Assembly (NCBI RefSeq): GCF_004526345.1
Contig: NZ_CP038213.1
Coordinates: forward strand, 1,674,001-1,738,000
Origin: Ornithinimicrobium flavum
GTDB lineage: Bacteria > Actinomycetota > Actinomycetes > Actinomycetales > Dermatophilaceae
Length of the DNA: 64,000 nucleotides
Direction: 5' to 3'
The notes beneath the pieces were generated by a model. It saw nothing but the letters and a program-made list of their open reading frames with translations. It was not told the origin of the DNA and ran no database searches. The translations under genes and the position numbers were made by a program. Below are positions 29,157-40,038 of the stretch, one piece after another (the stretch's first letter is position 1; every line of letters begins with the position of its first letter).

Positions 29157-30362
29157 TCAGCCGCCGAGGACCTCCCGCAGCACCCGGACCGAGCCCCGAC
29201 CGTCGTGCAGCTCCCGGACCCACGCCGTGCCGCTCCGGGCCAGCTGCCGGTGGGTCTCCGGGTCCCCCAGCACGCCCTCCATCACCTCCGCGAAGGTCGT
29301 CGGGTCGGCCTCGAGCAGCGGCAGGTCCGACCCGGCGAGGTCGCGGGCCCGGGCCCGGACCGCCGGGGTGGCGTGGCCCACGACGAGCCGGCCGGCCGCC
29401 ATCGCCTCCACGGCGAGCACCCCGACGTTGCCCAGCGCGAGCTGGTCCACCACCACGTCGGCCGCGGCGACGGCGGCCGGCATCCGCGCGTGCGGGACGC
29501 CCTCCAGACGCCGGTAGACGACCCGGCCCTGCTCGTGGAGCCGCCGCAGCACAGGCTCGACGACCTCGGTGGCCTTGAGTCGGGGGTTCGTCGGGGCGTG
29601 GAGCACCACCGGCACGGGCCGCTCCAGCGCGGCGGGGGCGTCGGCAAAGGCGGCCACGTCCACCGTGACCGGGAGCAGCCGCGCCCCGGGCACCGCCTCC
29701 AGCATGTCGAGCGTGGTGACGAGCACCGGCCCCGGGAACGCCTCGACCACCTCCCGGGTGCGGTCCACGAGGGCCTGGAGCCGGTGCCACCGCTCGTCCC
29801 ACACGCCCCGGAACGGCGAGGCGGGGTCCCGCTCGGCGTGCTCGTGCAGGTCGCGCAGCTCCGAGCCGTGCACGACCAGGGCGACACGTGCGCCGACCGC
29901 CTCCAACGCCGGCAGGTCGTCCAGGACGGTGCGCCGGAAGACGTCGTCCAGGACCGCCCGCCCGGTCTCGGACAGGACCCCTGTGACCCCGGCCCCGCCT
30001 CCCGTGCCGAGGACCCGGTCGCGGTGGAGCGGCATACCTCGTGCCTGCACCCGTCTGCTCAGGTGCACGTCGGTCGCGTAGGCGAGCGTCGCGGCGCCCG
30101 TGGCGACCCGCTCGGCCGACAGGGCGAGCGCCTCGACGTCCGGCTGCTGCCGGGCCGCACGCGCCCAGGCCTGAGCCTGGCCCGCCGTGTTGAGCGGACC
30201 GAGCAGCCAGCGGTGCGGACCGTCCCCGGCGAACCAGGGCTGCCGGCGGAGCTCCCGCTCGGCCACGGCGCGCAGGGCCCGCTCCGGCAGGGCGCGGGCC
30301 GGCGCGGGAAGAGCCTGGTAGGCGCGGTAGGACAGCCCTCGCGCGCCGCGGAGCGGAGCCAT
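29157..30362 (-). CDS. GT-B glycosyltransferase-like protein
   Basis: About 401 residues. The C-terminal half has a glycosyltransferase 4-like core: VVLHAPTNPRLKATEVVEPV, YRRLEGVPHARMPAAVAAAD and VVVDQLALGNVGVLAVEAMA followed by GRLVVGHATPA. The N-terminal half is less conserved but contains WLLGPLNTAGQAQAWARAA and ALVVHGSELRDLHEH. ATG at 30362 (MAPLRGARGL) is preferred over an upstream TTG. It is divergent from the ABC exporter gene, 72 bp away. It probably adds a sugar to the polymer made here; donor and acceptor are unknown. Confidence 0.72.
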   Translation of the reverse strand: MAPLRGARGLSYRAYQALPAPARALPERALRAVAERELRRQPWFAGDGPHRWLLGPLNTAGQAQAWARAARQQPDVEALALSAERVATGAATLAYATDVHLSRRVQARGMPLHRDRVLGTGGGAGVTGVLSETGRAVLDDVFRRTVLDDLPALEAVGARVALVVHGSELRDLHEHAERDPASPFRGVWDERWHRLQALVDRTREVVEAFPGPVLVTTLDMLEAVPGARLLPVTVDVAAFADAPAALERPVPVVLHAPTNPRLKATEVVEPVLRRLHEQGRVVYRRLEGVPHARMPAAVAAADVVVDQLALGNVGVLAVEAMAAGRLVVGHATPAVRARARDLAGSDLPLLEADPTTFAEVMEGVLGDPETHRQLARSGTAWVRELHDGRGSVRVLREVLGG

Positions 30363-30434
30363 GGGCACCAACCTAGGTCAACTACGCTGGGGCGACCCCG
30401 CGTGCCGTCGGACCCGTCCAGAGGAAGGAGCGTC

Positions 30435-32251
30435 GTGAAAGCCCTGTGGGCCACCGTGCGCGACCTGCTCACCGTCCTGCCCGCCGGGACCCGCCGCTTC
30501 ATCCTCACCTTTGCCGCGCTCCAGAGCCTGCTCGCGACCCTCGACGTGGCGGCCATCGGCCTGCTGGCGCTCGTGCTGGCCCCGATGCTCACCGGCGCCG
30601 AGCTCACCATCCCCGTCCTGGGCATCGTGGTCTCGACGCCCACGCAGTTCCGCAACGTGCTCCTGCTCGTCGGCGGCCTCATCATCACCAAGTCGGTGCT
30701 GGCCGTGGCGCTGCAGTGGTGGGCCACCCGCCGCTTCGCCCGCTTCGAGCAGAACCTCGGGGCCCGGTTGCTCGAGTCCACCTTCTCCGCCCCCTGGACC
30801 GAGCGGCTGAGCCGCAACTCCACCGACCTGGTCCGCTCCACGGACGTCGGCGTCGCCTCGACCGTCTCCGGGGTCCTCATCCCGTTCTGCCAGCTCTCCG
30901 GCGAGCTGTTCACCTTCCTGGCGGTGCTGCTCGTGCTCGTCGTGGCCCAGCCGGTCCTGGCCGGGGCGACGATCGTCTACTTCTTCCTCGTCGGCTACCT
31001 GCTCTACACCGTCGTCCTGCGCCGCGCCGTGAGGGCCGGGCAGGAGAACCGCAGCGCCTCCACCCAGGCCGTGCGGCTGGTCAGCGAGATGGTGCACTCG
31101 CTCAAGGAGATCACGCTGCGGGACAAGCAGGACGAGGTGGCCGAGGTCGTCCTGGAGGTCCGCACGCGGGCCTCCCGGGCCCGGGCGGACCAGGCCTTCC
31201 TCGGGGCGATCCCGCGCTACGTGCTGGAGGCCGCGCTCATCGGAGGGCTGGGCATCGGGGCCGGCGTGGGCTACCTGCAGGACGGGGTGCCGGGGGCGCT
31301 GGCCGCGATCGCCCTCTTCGGCGTCGCCGGCTTCCGGATCGTCCCGAGCCTGACGCGCTTCCAGACGATCATGGCCCAGACCGGGGCGAACCTGCCCTTC
31401 GCCCGGCAGGTGCTCGACGAGATCCACCGCGGGGCCCGGTATGCCGAGCAGCGGCGCAGCGGGGGCGGTCGCCCCCTCCCGCCGGACGCCCGCAGCCTGG
31501 TCCTGGACCGGGTCACCTTCACCTACCCCGGGTCGGCCCGCCCCGCGGTCCGCGACATCAGCCTGGAGCTGCCGTTCGGCCAGACGCTGGCCCTCGTCGG
31601 CGCCTCCGGCTCCGGCAAGTCGACGCTGGTCGACATCCTCCTGGGCCTCATGCAGCCGGACTCCGGCGAGATCCGCGTGGGGGACCAGCCGCTGACCGAG
31701 GTCCTGCGCGACTGGCGGCGACGGGTCGGCTACGTCCCCCAGGACGTCGCCCTCTTCGACGCGTCCGTCGCCCGCAACGTGGCTCTCACCTGGCGGGACG
31801 ACGCGATCGACGAGGACCGGGTCCGCCGGGCGCTGGCCCGCGCCCAGCTGCTCGACGTCGTCGAGGCCCGCCCGGACGGCATCCACGGGCCGGTGGGGGA
31901 GCGCGGCCTGGCCCTGTCGGGCGGGCAGCGCCAGCGCCTGGGCGTGGCCCGGGCTCTCTACACCGACCCGCTCGTGCTGGTCATGGACGAGGCGACCTCG
32001 GCGCTCGACACCAGCACCGAGGCCGCCGTCACCGGCGCCATCCGCGACCTGGCCGGGGAGGTCAGCGTCATCGTCGTGGCCCACCGGCTGGCCACGATCC
32101 GGCACAGCGAGCAGGTCTGCTTCCTCCGGGACGGCGAGCTCGTCGCCCGCGGCACCTTCGAGGAGGTGGTGGCGGCCGAGCCCGACTTCGCCGTGCAGGC
32201 CGCGCTGGCCGGGCTGGTCGCCCCGGCCGCACCGGGGGCGCGGATGACTGA
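30435..32251 (+). CDS. ABC exporter (fused permease and ATPase), probable frameshift at the end
   Basis: A 600-residue half-transporter of the type I exporter family. The first 330 residues hold six hydrophobic segments; the ATPase has Walker A LVGASGSGKSTLVDIL (near residue 390), the signature ALSGGQRQRLGVARAL, Walker B PLVLVMDEATSALDTS and the switch VVAHRLAT. GTG at 30435 follows AAGGAG. As written, the frame runs straight into the next glycosyltransferase. One extra G in the run near 32235 would instead end the protein at 32251 (GGADD), overlapping the next ATG as elsewhere in this genome. It probably exports a glycan intermediate or lipid-linked sugar. Confidence 0.88.
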
Positions 32252-33681
32252 CCCCCTGGAGCGGATCGCGCCGCAGCACGTCCCCGCGCTCCCGCCCGTC
32301 GGCGGCCGCCCCGCCCGGGTGGTGAGCCTGGTCTACAACGACGCGAGCACCGACTCGCGCGTGCAGAAGACGACGGCCACGCTCCGGGCGGCCGGGGCCG
32401 AGGCGCACATCGTCGCCTCCGAGCGGCTTCTCGCCGGCTTCCCCGCCGGCCGGGGGACCGTGGGGGACGGGCTGGTCGTGCACCGGGTCGCCGATCTCGA
32501 CCTGACCCGGCTGCTGCCGCGCACGACCCGGGCCTGGCGCGCTTTGCGGCGCAAGCCCTCCTCGGTCGGGCCCGCGCCGACGACCACCCCCTCACCGGTC
32601 CCGGCGCCCGCCCCGGTCGTTCCCCCCCATCGGGAGCACCGCGGCTCGCGCGCTCCGCGGCGACCGGGCCGCCGCCCGAGCGCTGGCCGCCGACGTCTGG
32701 ATGCGGACCTACCAGACGGCTCGGCTGACGACCTGGTGGCTCGGGGCGGTGCGGCAGACCCGGGCGCTGGCCCCCGACGTCGTGCACGCCAACGACGCCA
32801 ACGCCCTCGTCCCCGCCCTGCTCGGCACGCTCGGCACCCCGGCCCGGGTCGTCTACGACTCGCACGAGCTGTGGCGGCACCGCAACATCCGCCCCGACCG
32901 GCTGCTCGCCCCCGCGGTCGAGGCGATCATCGAGTCCGTCGGGGTCCGGCTGACCGCCGGGGTGGTGACCGTCTCCCCGTCGATCGCGCGCTGGCTGCAG
33001 GAGCGCTACTCCCTGGAGCGGGTACCGACCCTGGTGCGCAACATCCCGCCGGCGCGCCCGACCCCCGCCCGGGAGCAGGGGCGGCTGCGCGAGCTCGCCG
33101 GGCTCGGGCCCGGGGCGAGGGTCGTCAGCTACACCGGGGGGATCACCACCGGCCGCGGCCTGGAGGAGACCGTCGACGCGCTGGCCCTGCTGGGCCCCGA
33201 CGTGCACCTCGTGCTGCTGGGGTACGGCGACCCCCGCTACGTCGCCGGGTTGCTGGACCGGGTGGAGCGGACCGGGGTCGCCGACCGGGTCCACCTCGTG
33301 GGGTCGGTCCCCTCCGCGCAGGTGCCCTCGACGCTGGCCGACGCGGACGTCGCGGTGGTCTTCGTCCGCCCGATCTGCCTGTCCTACCGCTTCTCGCTGC
33401 CCAACAAGCTCTTCGAGTCCATCCACGCCGGGCTGCCGATCGTCGCCGCCGACCTCCCCGACACGGCGCAGGTCGTGACCGAGCACGGCGTGGGCGAGGT
33501 CTTCGACGCACGCACCCCGGCCGACCTCGCGGCGGCGATCGAGCAGGTCCTCGCCGACCCGGAGCGCTACCGGCGGGCCAGCGCGCGAGCCGCGCAGGAG
33601 CTGACCTGGGAGGCCGAGGCGGCCCGGTTGCTCGACCTCTACTCCACCGTGCTGACGGGCGTGGGGCAGGACCGTGGCTGA
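32244..33681 (+). CDS. family 4 glycosyltransferase, frame change in a C7 run
   Basis: About 478 residues. N-terminal RVVSLVYNDASTDSRVQKTT and AEAHIVASERL begin a GT-B fold; a Pro-rich linker (PTTTPSPVPAPAPVVPP) follows. After a run of seven C at 32622-32628 the frame changes, and the rest (DVWMRTYQTARLTTWWLGAV, VVHANDANALVPALLG, VVYDSHELWRHRNI, SLPNKLFESIHAGLPIVAAD) is a normal GT4 enzyme. The change equals one extra base or two lost. The ATG at 32244 is in frame with the ABC gene in the given sequence, so an apparent ABC-glycosyltransferase fusion results. The stop overlaps the next GTG. Confidence 0.78.
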
Positions 33682-34816
33682 CCCCCGGCCCAGCCTGCTC
33701 GTCCTGAGCTTCAGCCCGCTGCGCTCGGACGCGCGGGTGCTCCGCCAGGTGCAGCTCCTCGCGGAGCGGTATGCCGTCACCACGCTCGGCTACGGCGAGG
33801 CCCCCGACGGGGTGGTCGAGCACCTGCGCCTGCCCGACGACGTGGTCAGCTGGCACAAGGACCGCCGGCTGCTGCTGAGTCGCCGGTTCGAGACGGCATA
33901 CCGGACCTCGCCGGTGGTGCAGGCGGCGGCGCGGCTTCTCGAGGGCCGTCGCGCCCGCTTCGACGTCGTCCTCGCCGACGACATCGACACGGTGCCCCTG
34001 GCCCTCGACCTGGCCCCGCGCGGCGGGGTCCACGCCGACCTGCACGAGTACCACCCCCGCCAGAACGAGGAGCTGCTGCGCTGGCGGCTGTTCGTGGCCC
34101 CCTACTACCGGTGGCTGGTCCGCACGTACGGCACCCGTGCCGACTCCGTGACGACGGTCGCGGAGGGGATCGCCCGGGAGTACCGCCTCCGGTTCGGGCT
34201 GCGCGCCGGGGTGGTCGTCAACGCGCCGCACTTCGTCGACCTGGAGCCCGCACCGGTGCACGAGCCGCTGCGCCTGGTGCACTCCGGCAACGCCCAGCGG
34301 CACCGTCTCGACGTGCTCCTCGAGGCGATGGAGCTGGTGACGGCGCCGATGACGCTGGACCTCTACCTCATGCCGAACGACCCGGCCTACCTGGCCGAGC
34401 TGCAGGCACGGTATGCCGCCTCCGACCGGGTCCGTCTCCACCCGCCGGTCGCCCCGGCCGACCTGCCCGCCACCCTCAACGCCCACGACGTGGGCGTCTA
34501 CGTCCTGCCGCCGGTGTCCTTCAACCACCTGTGGGCGCTGCCGAACAAGATCTTCGACTTCGTCCAGGGCCGCCTCGCCCTCGTCGTCGGGCCCAGCCCG
34601 GAGATGGCCGGGCTGGTGCGCCGGCACGGTCTGGGGGTCGTCACCGACGACTTCTCGGCGGCCGCCCTCGCACGTGCGCTCGACCGCCTCACCCCGGCGG
34701 ACGTGGCCGCGGGGAAGACGGCCTCGCACGCCGCCGCGCACGAGCTGTCCGCGGAGCAGCAGGTGCGCGGCTGGGCGCGGGCGGTCGACGCCCTCGCGGC
34801 CAGGGTCAACGGCTGA
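33674..34816 (+). CDS. glycosyltransferase (GT4-like)
   Basis: An intact 380-residue GT-B-type protein. It starts (GTG) PRPSLLVLSFSPLRSDARVL; the middle has DVVLADDIDTVPLALDLA and DLHEYHPRQNEELLRWR. The C-terminal donor-binding half has VVVNAPHFVDLEPAPVHEPL, LVHSGNAQRHRLDVLLEAME and LWALPNKIFDFVQGRLALVV. It overlaps the preceding glycosyltransferase gene by 8 bp, so ABC exporter and both enzymes form one transcription unit. A CCCCGGCCGGGG palindrome follows. Confidence 0.82.
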   Translation: MADPRPSLLVLSFSPLRSDARVLRQVQLLAERYAVTTLGYGEAPDGVVEHLRLPDDVVSWHKDRRLLLSRRFETAYRTSPVVQAAARLLEGRRARFDVVLADDIDTVPLALDLAPRGGVHADLHEYHPRQNEELLRWRLFVAPYYRWLVRTYGTRADSVTTVAEGIAREYRLRFGLRAGVVVNAPHFVDLEPAPVHEPLRLVHSGNAQRHRLDVLLEAMELVTAPMTLDLYLMPNDPAYLAELQARYAASDRVRLHPPVAPADLPATLNAHDVGVYVLPPVSFNHLWALPNKIFDFVQGRLALVVGPSPEMAGLVRRHGLGVVTDDFSAAALARALDRLTPADVAAGKTASHAAAHELSAEQQVRGWARAVDALAARVNG

Positions 34817-34824
34817 GCCGCCGA

Positions 34825-34836
34825 CCCCGGCCGGGG
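34825..34836. terminator. CCCCGGCCGGGG palindrome at a convergent junction
   Basis: Same 12-mer as at 10104-10115, again between two converging genes. Possible bidirectional stop signal. Confidence 0.3.
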
Positions 34837-34843
34837 GCGGGGC

Positions 34844-35913
34844 TCACACCCCGGTGACCTGCCAGCCGCCCCCGTAGCTGGCCGGGCGGAAGCCCAGGGC
34901 GAGGTTGATCGCGAGCATGTGCCCGTTCTCGTCGGCGTTCCACGTGTGGAGCCGTTGCACCCCGGCGCGTGCTCCGCGATCCGGTGCAGGTTCTCCGCCT
35001 TGACGAGCATGCCGAGCCGGTGGCCGCGGTGGCCGGCGTGCACCAGCGTGTCCTCCTGGTAGCCGACGGCGGGCTTGTCACCCGGCAGGTCCACGCAGGT
35101 GTAGGCGACGAGCTCGCCGCTAACGACGTGCTCGGCCACGGTCATCACGCGGGTGCGGCCCAGCGCCTCCCCGATGCGGTCGACCTCCGCGACCCGGTCG
35201 GCGTCCCACACCTCCGGCTCGAGCTCGAGGTCGGCGGACGGGGCGTCGGTGCTCATCCGCCCCATGAGCGCGGCCAGGCCGCTGCGCAGCTCGGGGGGCG
35301 TCGCTCCGACCCACCCCAGGGTCCGGTAGGCCGTGCCCGCGGCCGCGCGGGCGGCCGGCAGCTCACCGGTGGCGAGCTCGACCCCACGGGCCGTCTCGAC
35401 GAGGCTGTGACGCTCGACCTGCTCCAGGCTCAGGCCCAGGTCGAGGAGCGCCGCGGCATACCGGTCCCGGGGCAGGGTGCCCACCCCCGTGCGCGGGGCG
35501 AGCTGCTCGCCCTCGGGGTCCGGCGCGTGGTCGGACCACACCTGGACCGTGCTGCGGCCCTCCTCCCGCACCACCGGCAGCACCTGCGCCCAGAGGGCGG
35601 CCACGACGTCCCCGGGGTCGTGCTCCGGGTCCAGGACGAAGGACAGGTAGGCCACGGAGGTGTTGTCCCGCAGCGGCATCCGCGCCCACAGGCCGCCCAC
35701 CGCCCGGTCGCCGTCCCGGGCCAACAGCATCACCTTGCGGTGGTAGGCCTGCTCGACGAAGACGGTCCCGAGCTCGGCGGGGGTGTCGGCCAGGTCGTCG
35801 TCCCCGTAGAGCGCGAGCATCGTGCGGCGGCTGAGGTCGGCGAAGTCGGCAAGGTCCGCCGCCGGCGGAGACGCGCCCGGGGTATGGCGGACGGTGCTGA
35901 CCGAGAGTTCCAT
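34844..35913 (-). CDS. GNAT-family N-acetyltransferase, one frameshift
   Basis: About 356 residues with a two-lobed GNAT-like layout. The N-terminal lobe has RKVMLLARDGDRAVGGLWAR. The C-terminal acetyl-CoA site is VHAGHRGHRLGMLVKAENL, followed by HRIAEHAPG. The frame then breaks near 34957-34965 in a CCCC run; restoring one base gives VQRLHTWNADENGHMLAINL and an end of GGGWQVTGV, as expected for the family. ATG at 35913 is chosen; an in-frame start at 35970 would add a non-conserved leader. Substrate unknown. Confidence 0.8.
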
Positions 35914-35977
35914 GCCCCCCAGTGTGGGCAGGACCGCCCGCGGGCACAACGGGTTTGTCAGGTGCCACACTGGCCCG

Positions 35978-36721
35978 ATGAGGAGCAGGGGCGGGTGGGT
36001 GCGCGCCCTCGCGGTGGCGGGGATCGCCGCGCTCGCGGGGGTCGGGGTGCTGGTCGGGGCGCTGGCCTACCAGCTCAACGGTGGCTGGCCGCTGCCGCGC
36101 ACCGACCCGGACGACCCGCGGGTGGACGCCGCGCACGCCCGGTGGGCCCCGGCGTGGGAGGAGCGGCACGCGGGCATGGTCGGCGACCTGGAGGCGGCCG
36201 GTCTGGTCGTGCTGTCGGTGAACGAGCTGAACAGCTGCCGCGAGGGGGAGACGAGCTGGAAGCGGCGCGACCCCTTCGGGCTGCGGTGCAGCCTCACCTG
36301 GCAGGCCGTCCTCGGGGCGCCCGCGGGTGACCCGACCGGCCCGGTGAGCGCCGTGCACGAGGTCGCGCAGGCGCACAGCGACCCGGACGCCGGTCCGGAT
36401 GGGCTGGCTACCCTGCTCTCCAGCCTGGAGTCATTCGAGGAGGGCGACACCCAGGTCGCGCAGGTGGCGTACGACGGCACCCTGGTCGTCGACGGCGAGG
36501 GCGGGACCACGCGCCTGGAGGCCTTCGCCACCCGGGCACCGCGGGACTCCTTCGCGGACGCTCCCGACGGCTCGTACGGCGACGTGGTCCGGGCGGCGGG
36601 CGGGCCACCGGACCACGAGCTGGCGCGGCTCCAGCGGGAGTGGACGGAGCCTGCCGTGCCGGTCGGGGAGGCGCGGTGGCTGGTCCGACTGACCGACCGC
36701 GTCGACTACTTCAGCCGCTGA
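35978..36721 (+). CDS. membrane-anchored hypothetical protein
   Basis: A 247-residue protein that I do not recognise. One N-terminal membrane anchor (VRALAVAGIAALAGVGVLVG) is followed by an extracytoplasmic domain with WAPAWEERHAGMVGDLEAAG, two Cys residues (ELNSC, GLRCSL) that may pair, and an acidic C-terminal half. The absence of a Cys at the cleavage region argues against a lipoprotein. It is divergent from the GNAT gene and overlaps the epimerase gene end by 11 bp on the other strand. ATG at 35978 follows a CACACT hexamer by 6 nt, another possible leaderless start. Confidence 0.65.
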   Translation: MRSRGGWVRALAVAGIAALAGVGVLVGALAYQLNGGWPLPRTDPDDPRVDAAHARWAPAWEERHAGMVGDLEAAGLVVLSVNELNSCREGETSWKRRDPFGLRCSLTWQAVLGAPAGDPTGPVSAVHEVAQAHSDPDAGPDGLATLLSSLESFEEGDTQVAQVAYDGTLVVDGEGGTTRLEAFATRAPRDSFADAPDGSYGDVVRAAGGPPDHELARLQREWTEPAVPVGEARWLVRLTDRVDYFSR

Positions 36722-37780
36722 CCGGCCGGCCCTCCAGGGCGTCCAGGACGGCGGCGGAGGCGTGCCCGTCGCCGTAGGGAGCGGCGTCGGTGGGCGTCGG
36801 GGCGGCCGGGAGGCCGCCTCGCGCAGCGCCGGACCGGGCTCGACGAGCACGTTCCACCCAAGCTCGACGGTCTCGACCCACTCGGTCTCGGTGCGGACGG
36901 TCGTGCACGGGGTGCGCAGGGCGAAGGCCTCCTTCTGCAGGCCGCCGGAGTCGGTGATCACACCCCGGGCCCGGCTGACCGCGCCGACCAGGGACGGGTA
37001 GGGCAGCGGGTCGTGCGTGGTGAGCGAGCCGCCGTCCAGGTCGAGGCCGTGCTCCGCGGCCCGCGCGCGCAGGCGGGGGTGGGCCAGCAGCACGACCGGG
37101 TGGTCGACCTCCTGCAGCGCGCGCACGATGCCGGCCAGGCGGTCCGGGTCGTCGGTGTTCTCGGCCCGGTGGACCGTCGCGACCGAGAAGGTGCCCGGCT
37201 CCATACCCAGCTCGGCCAGCACGGCGTCGGGATCGGCCAGCTCGTCGCGGACCCGGTGCAGCACGTCGATCATCACGTCCCCCACGAGCACCGCGCGGTC
37301 GGCCAGCCCCTCGGCGGCCAGGTGGCCCATCGCGACCTGCGTGGGGGCCAGGAGCAGGTCGGCCGCGTGGTCGGTGAGCACCCGGTTGTGCTCCTCGGGC
37401 ATCCGGCGGTTGAAGGAGCGCAGCCCCGCCTCGAGGTGGGCCACCGGCAGGTGCAGCTTCACCGCGGCCAGCGCCCCGGCCAGGGTGGAGTTCGTGTCGC
37501 CGTAGACCAGGACCCGGTCCGGCCTCCGGTCCCGCAGCACCTGCTCCATCCCCGTCAGGATGGCGCCGGTCTGCGCACCGTGGCCGCCGGACCCGACCCC
37601 CAGGTGGACATCCGGGTCGGGGATGCCCAGGTCGGCGAAGAAGACGTCGGACAGCATCGGGTCGTAGTGCTGCCCGGTGTGCACGATGACGTGCTCCACC
37701 CCGCGCCGCTCGCACTCCGCCGCGACGGGGGCGAGCTTGACGAACTGCGGACGCGCACCGACCACCGAGAGGACCACCAC
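36711..37780 (-). CDS. wecB: non-hydrolysing UDP-GlcNAc 2-epimerase, one frameshift
   Basis: Epimerises C2 of UDP-GlcNAc or of its 2,3-diacetamido-uronate derivative (WecB/WbpI type). Motifs: SVVGARPQFVKLAPVAAECE, IVHTGQHYDPMLSDVFF, VYGDTNSTLAGALAAVKLH, HLEAGLRSFNRRMPEEHNR, SVATVHRAENTDD and VITDSGGLQKEAFALRTPC. The frame is lost near 36805-36830; adding one base gives PTPTDAAPYGDGHASAAVL and the expected C-terminus (RPVSG). Start GTG at 37780. It would supply a ManNAc-configured UDP-sugar to the dehydrogenase or complete the wbp-like pathway. Confidence 0.88.
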
Positions 37781-37802
37781 GTCGCACAGGGTAGCGGCGG
37801 CC

Positions 37803-37808
37803 TAGATT
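37803..37808 (+). promoter_or_regulatory. -10-like TAGATT, leaderless spacing
   Basis: TAGATT lies 6 nt before the ATG at 37815, so the transcript may start at the start codon. The same hexamer precedes the LigD-type gene at 60628. Confidence 0.45.
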
Positions 37809-37814
37809 GGGGCC

Positions 37815-38928
37815 ATGCGCGTGTTGGCCGTGAGCACCTGGATGCCGACGACGTCGAGCCGCTCGACCGGGTCGTTCGTCGTCCGCGACGCCCGGGCGAT
37901 CGCCGACCTCGGCCACGACGTCGCCCTGGTCCACCTCGTCCCGCCGGCCCAGCTGGGGCAGGACCCACGGCGGGAGGAGTTGGCCGGGCTGCCTGTCACC
38001 CGGGTCCCCATGTCGACCACCGACCCGCTCCAGGTCGCCCGGGCCGCCCGTGCGCTCGGAGAGCTCTCCCGCGGTGCCGACCTGGTCCACACCATGGCTT
38101 TCTCCACCCTGCTGCCGTGGGCGGTGACGAGGCCGCGAGTGCCCTGGGTGCACACCGAGCACTGGTCCGGCCTGACCGCCCCCGGCACCCTGCCGGGACC
38201 CTGGCGGGCCGCCCTGCCGTTCCTCCGACCGCTGCTGGCGCGGCCCGACCTGGCGACCGCCGTGGTGGACCACCTCGCGCGCCCGGTGCGGGCCGTCCGG
38301 GGGAGCAGGCCCACGCTCGTCGTCCCCTGCATCGTGCCGCCCCTGGCCCGGGTCCCCCCGCGCCCCGGCCCGGGCAGCACGCTGCGGCTGGTCTCGGTCG
38401 GCGGTCTCATCGAGCGCAAGGACCCGCTGACCGCCGTCGACACCGTGGCCGAGCTGCGCCGGCGCGGCCGCCCCACGACGCTGCGCCTGGTGGGGGAGGG
38501 GCCGCTGCGCGACGCGGTCGCCCGGCGGGCGCAGGAGCGGGGGGTGTCCGACGGGGTGGAGCTGGTGGGCACCCTCGACCGGGACGGGGTGCTCGCCGAG
38601 CTGGCGGCCGCCGACCTCTTCCTCGGCCGACCCTCGGGGACAACTTCTTCGTGTCCTGCGCCGAGGCCGTGGTCTCGGGCCGGCCCGTGGTCGTCGGTGC
38701 CACCGGGGGGCAGGGGGAGTACCTCGACCCGCGCGTCGGCGTCACGGTGGACGTGCAGACGCCCGGTGCCTACGCGGACGCCGTCGAGCAGGTGCTCCTC
38801 ACCGCGGCGACCTGAGCGCCGAGGAGATCGCCGCCACGGTCGGCGACCGGTTCTCGGCGCGGGCGGTCGCGGAGGGGTACGACCGGGCCTACCGCCTCGC
38901 CGCCGAGATCCGTGGGCGTCGGCGGTGA
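37815..38928 (+). CDS. family 4 glycosyltransferase, two frameshifts
   Basis: About 372 residues of a GT-B enzyme. The first part reads MRVLAVSTWMPTTSSRSTGS, then WVHTEHWSGLTAPGTLPG and LRLVSVGGLIERKDPLTAVD, VGEGPLRDAVARRA. The frame is lost near 38630, and the GDNFFVSCAEAVVSGRPVVV donor-binding motif continues in another frame. It breaks again near 38810 (TAATD should run into LSAEEIAATVGDRF). The corrected protein ends RLAAEIRGRRR at 38928, where its stop overlaps the next GTG. Each break equals one lost base. Confidence 0.8.
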
Positions 38929-40038
38929 CCCGCGTCGAGGTGGTCATCGCCTGCCACACCCCGACCAGGCCGGTCGGGCAGGCCGTGGCCAGCGTGCTGG
39001 ACGACAACGGTCCCCACGCCGGGGTCACCGTGGTCTGCCACGGCGTGGACCCGCAGCGGATCGAGGGCGTCATCGCCCCGCGGCACCGGGAGCGGGTGCG
39101 CCTCCTCGAGCACCACGACGGCATCCGCAGCCCCGCGGGGCCCTTCAACGCCGGGATGCGTGAGGCTCGGGGGAGTTCGTCTCGCTGCTGGGCAGCGACG
39201 ACCGCCTGCTCCCGGGGGCGGTCGAATCCTGGCTGCGGCTTGCCGACGCCGTCCCGGAGGCCAGGAGGTGGACTGCGTCATGTCCCGCCTCGCCCTGGGC
39301 GACCCCGACCGGATCGTGCCCACGCCGCCGGTCCGGCCGTGGCTGCGCCCCGGTCAGGTGGCCGACCTGGTGCGCGACCGGCTCAGCTACCGCAGCGCCC
39401 CGCTCGGCCTGGTGCGGACGGCGACCCGCGAGCGGCTGGGTGCCGAGCTGGTGGAGGGGCTGCCCGTCGGGGACGACGTGCCCTACGTCACGCGGCTGTG
39501 GGCGGAGACCCGGGTCGTCGTGGACCGCTCCGGCCCGGCCTACCTCGTGGGGGAGGACGCCACGGACCGGGTGACCCTCGAGCCCCGTCCGGTCGCGACC
39601 GAGCTCGCCTTCGTCGAGCACCTGGTGGGGAGCCGGTGGTTCCTGGCCTATCCCGACCGGGTCCGGGCGGCCGTCGCGACCAAGCTGCTTCGGATCCACG
39701 TCTTCGGCGCGGTGCTCCACCGCCCGGACCCGCTCTGGTGGACCGCGCAGGAGCGGACCGACCTGGCCGGGGTCGTGCGGTCCGTCCTGGCCGTCGCGCA
39801 CACGGCCGCAGACCCCCTCTCGCTCGCCGACCACGACCTGCTGGAGGCCTGCCTCGACCCCAGCACCCCCGCGGAGCGCCTGGGCGCGCTGGCCAGGGCC
39901 CGGCGCCGGCACGGACGGCCCAGGACCCTGCTCCCGCGCCATCCCTCCCTGGTGCTGCACCCCGAGGCCCCCGGTCCCTTCATGACCGCCTCGCTCGCGG
40001 CCTGCGGGCTCAGGGGACGACGCGGCGCAGCCAGCTGA
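38925..40038 (+). CDS. family 2 glycosyltransferase, two frameshifts
   Basis: About 372 residues. The N-terminus (VEVVIACHTPTRPVGQAVAS) is a GT-A start; DGIRSPAGPFNAGMREARG is followed, after one lost base near 39170, by EFVSLLGSDDRLLPGAVESW with the DxD-like GSDD. A second lost base near 39262 moves to the frame of DCVMSRLALGDPDRIVPTPP. The C-terminal half is helical with no membrane segments and ends GRRGAAS. It is translationally coupled (GTGA) to the preceding glycosyltransferase and overlaps the hydrolase gene end by 29 bp on the opposite strand. Confidence 0.72.
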
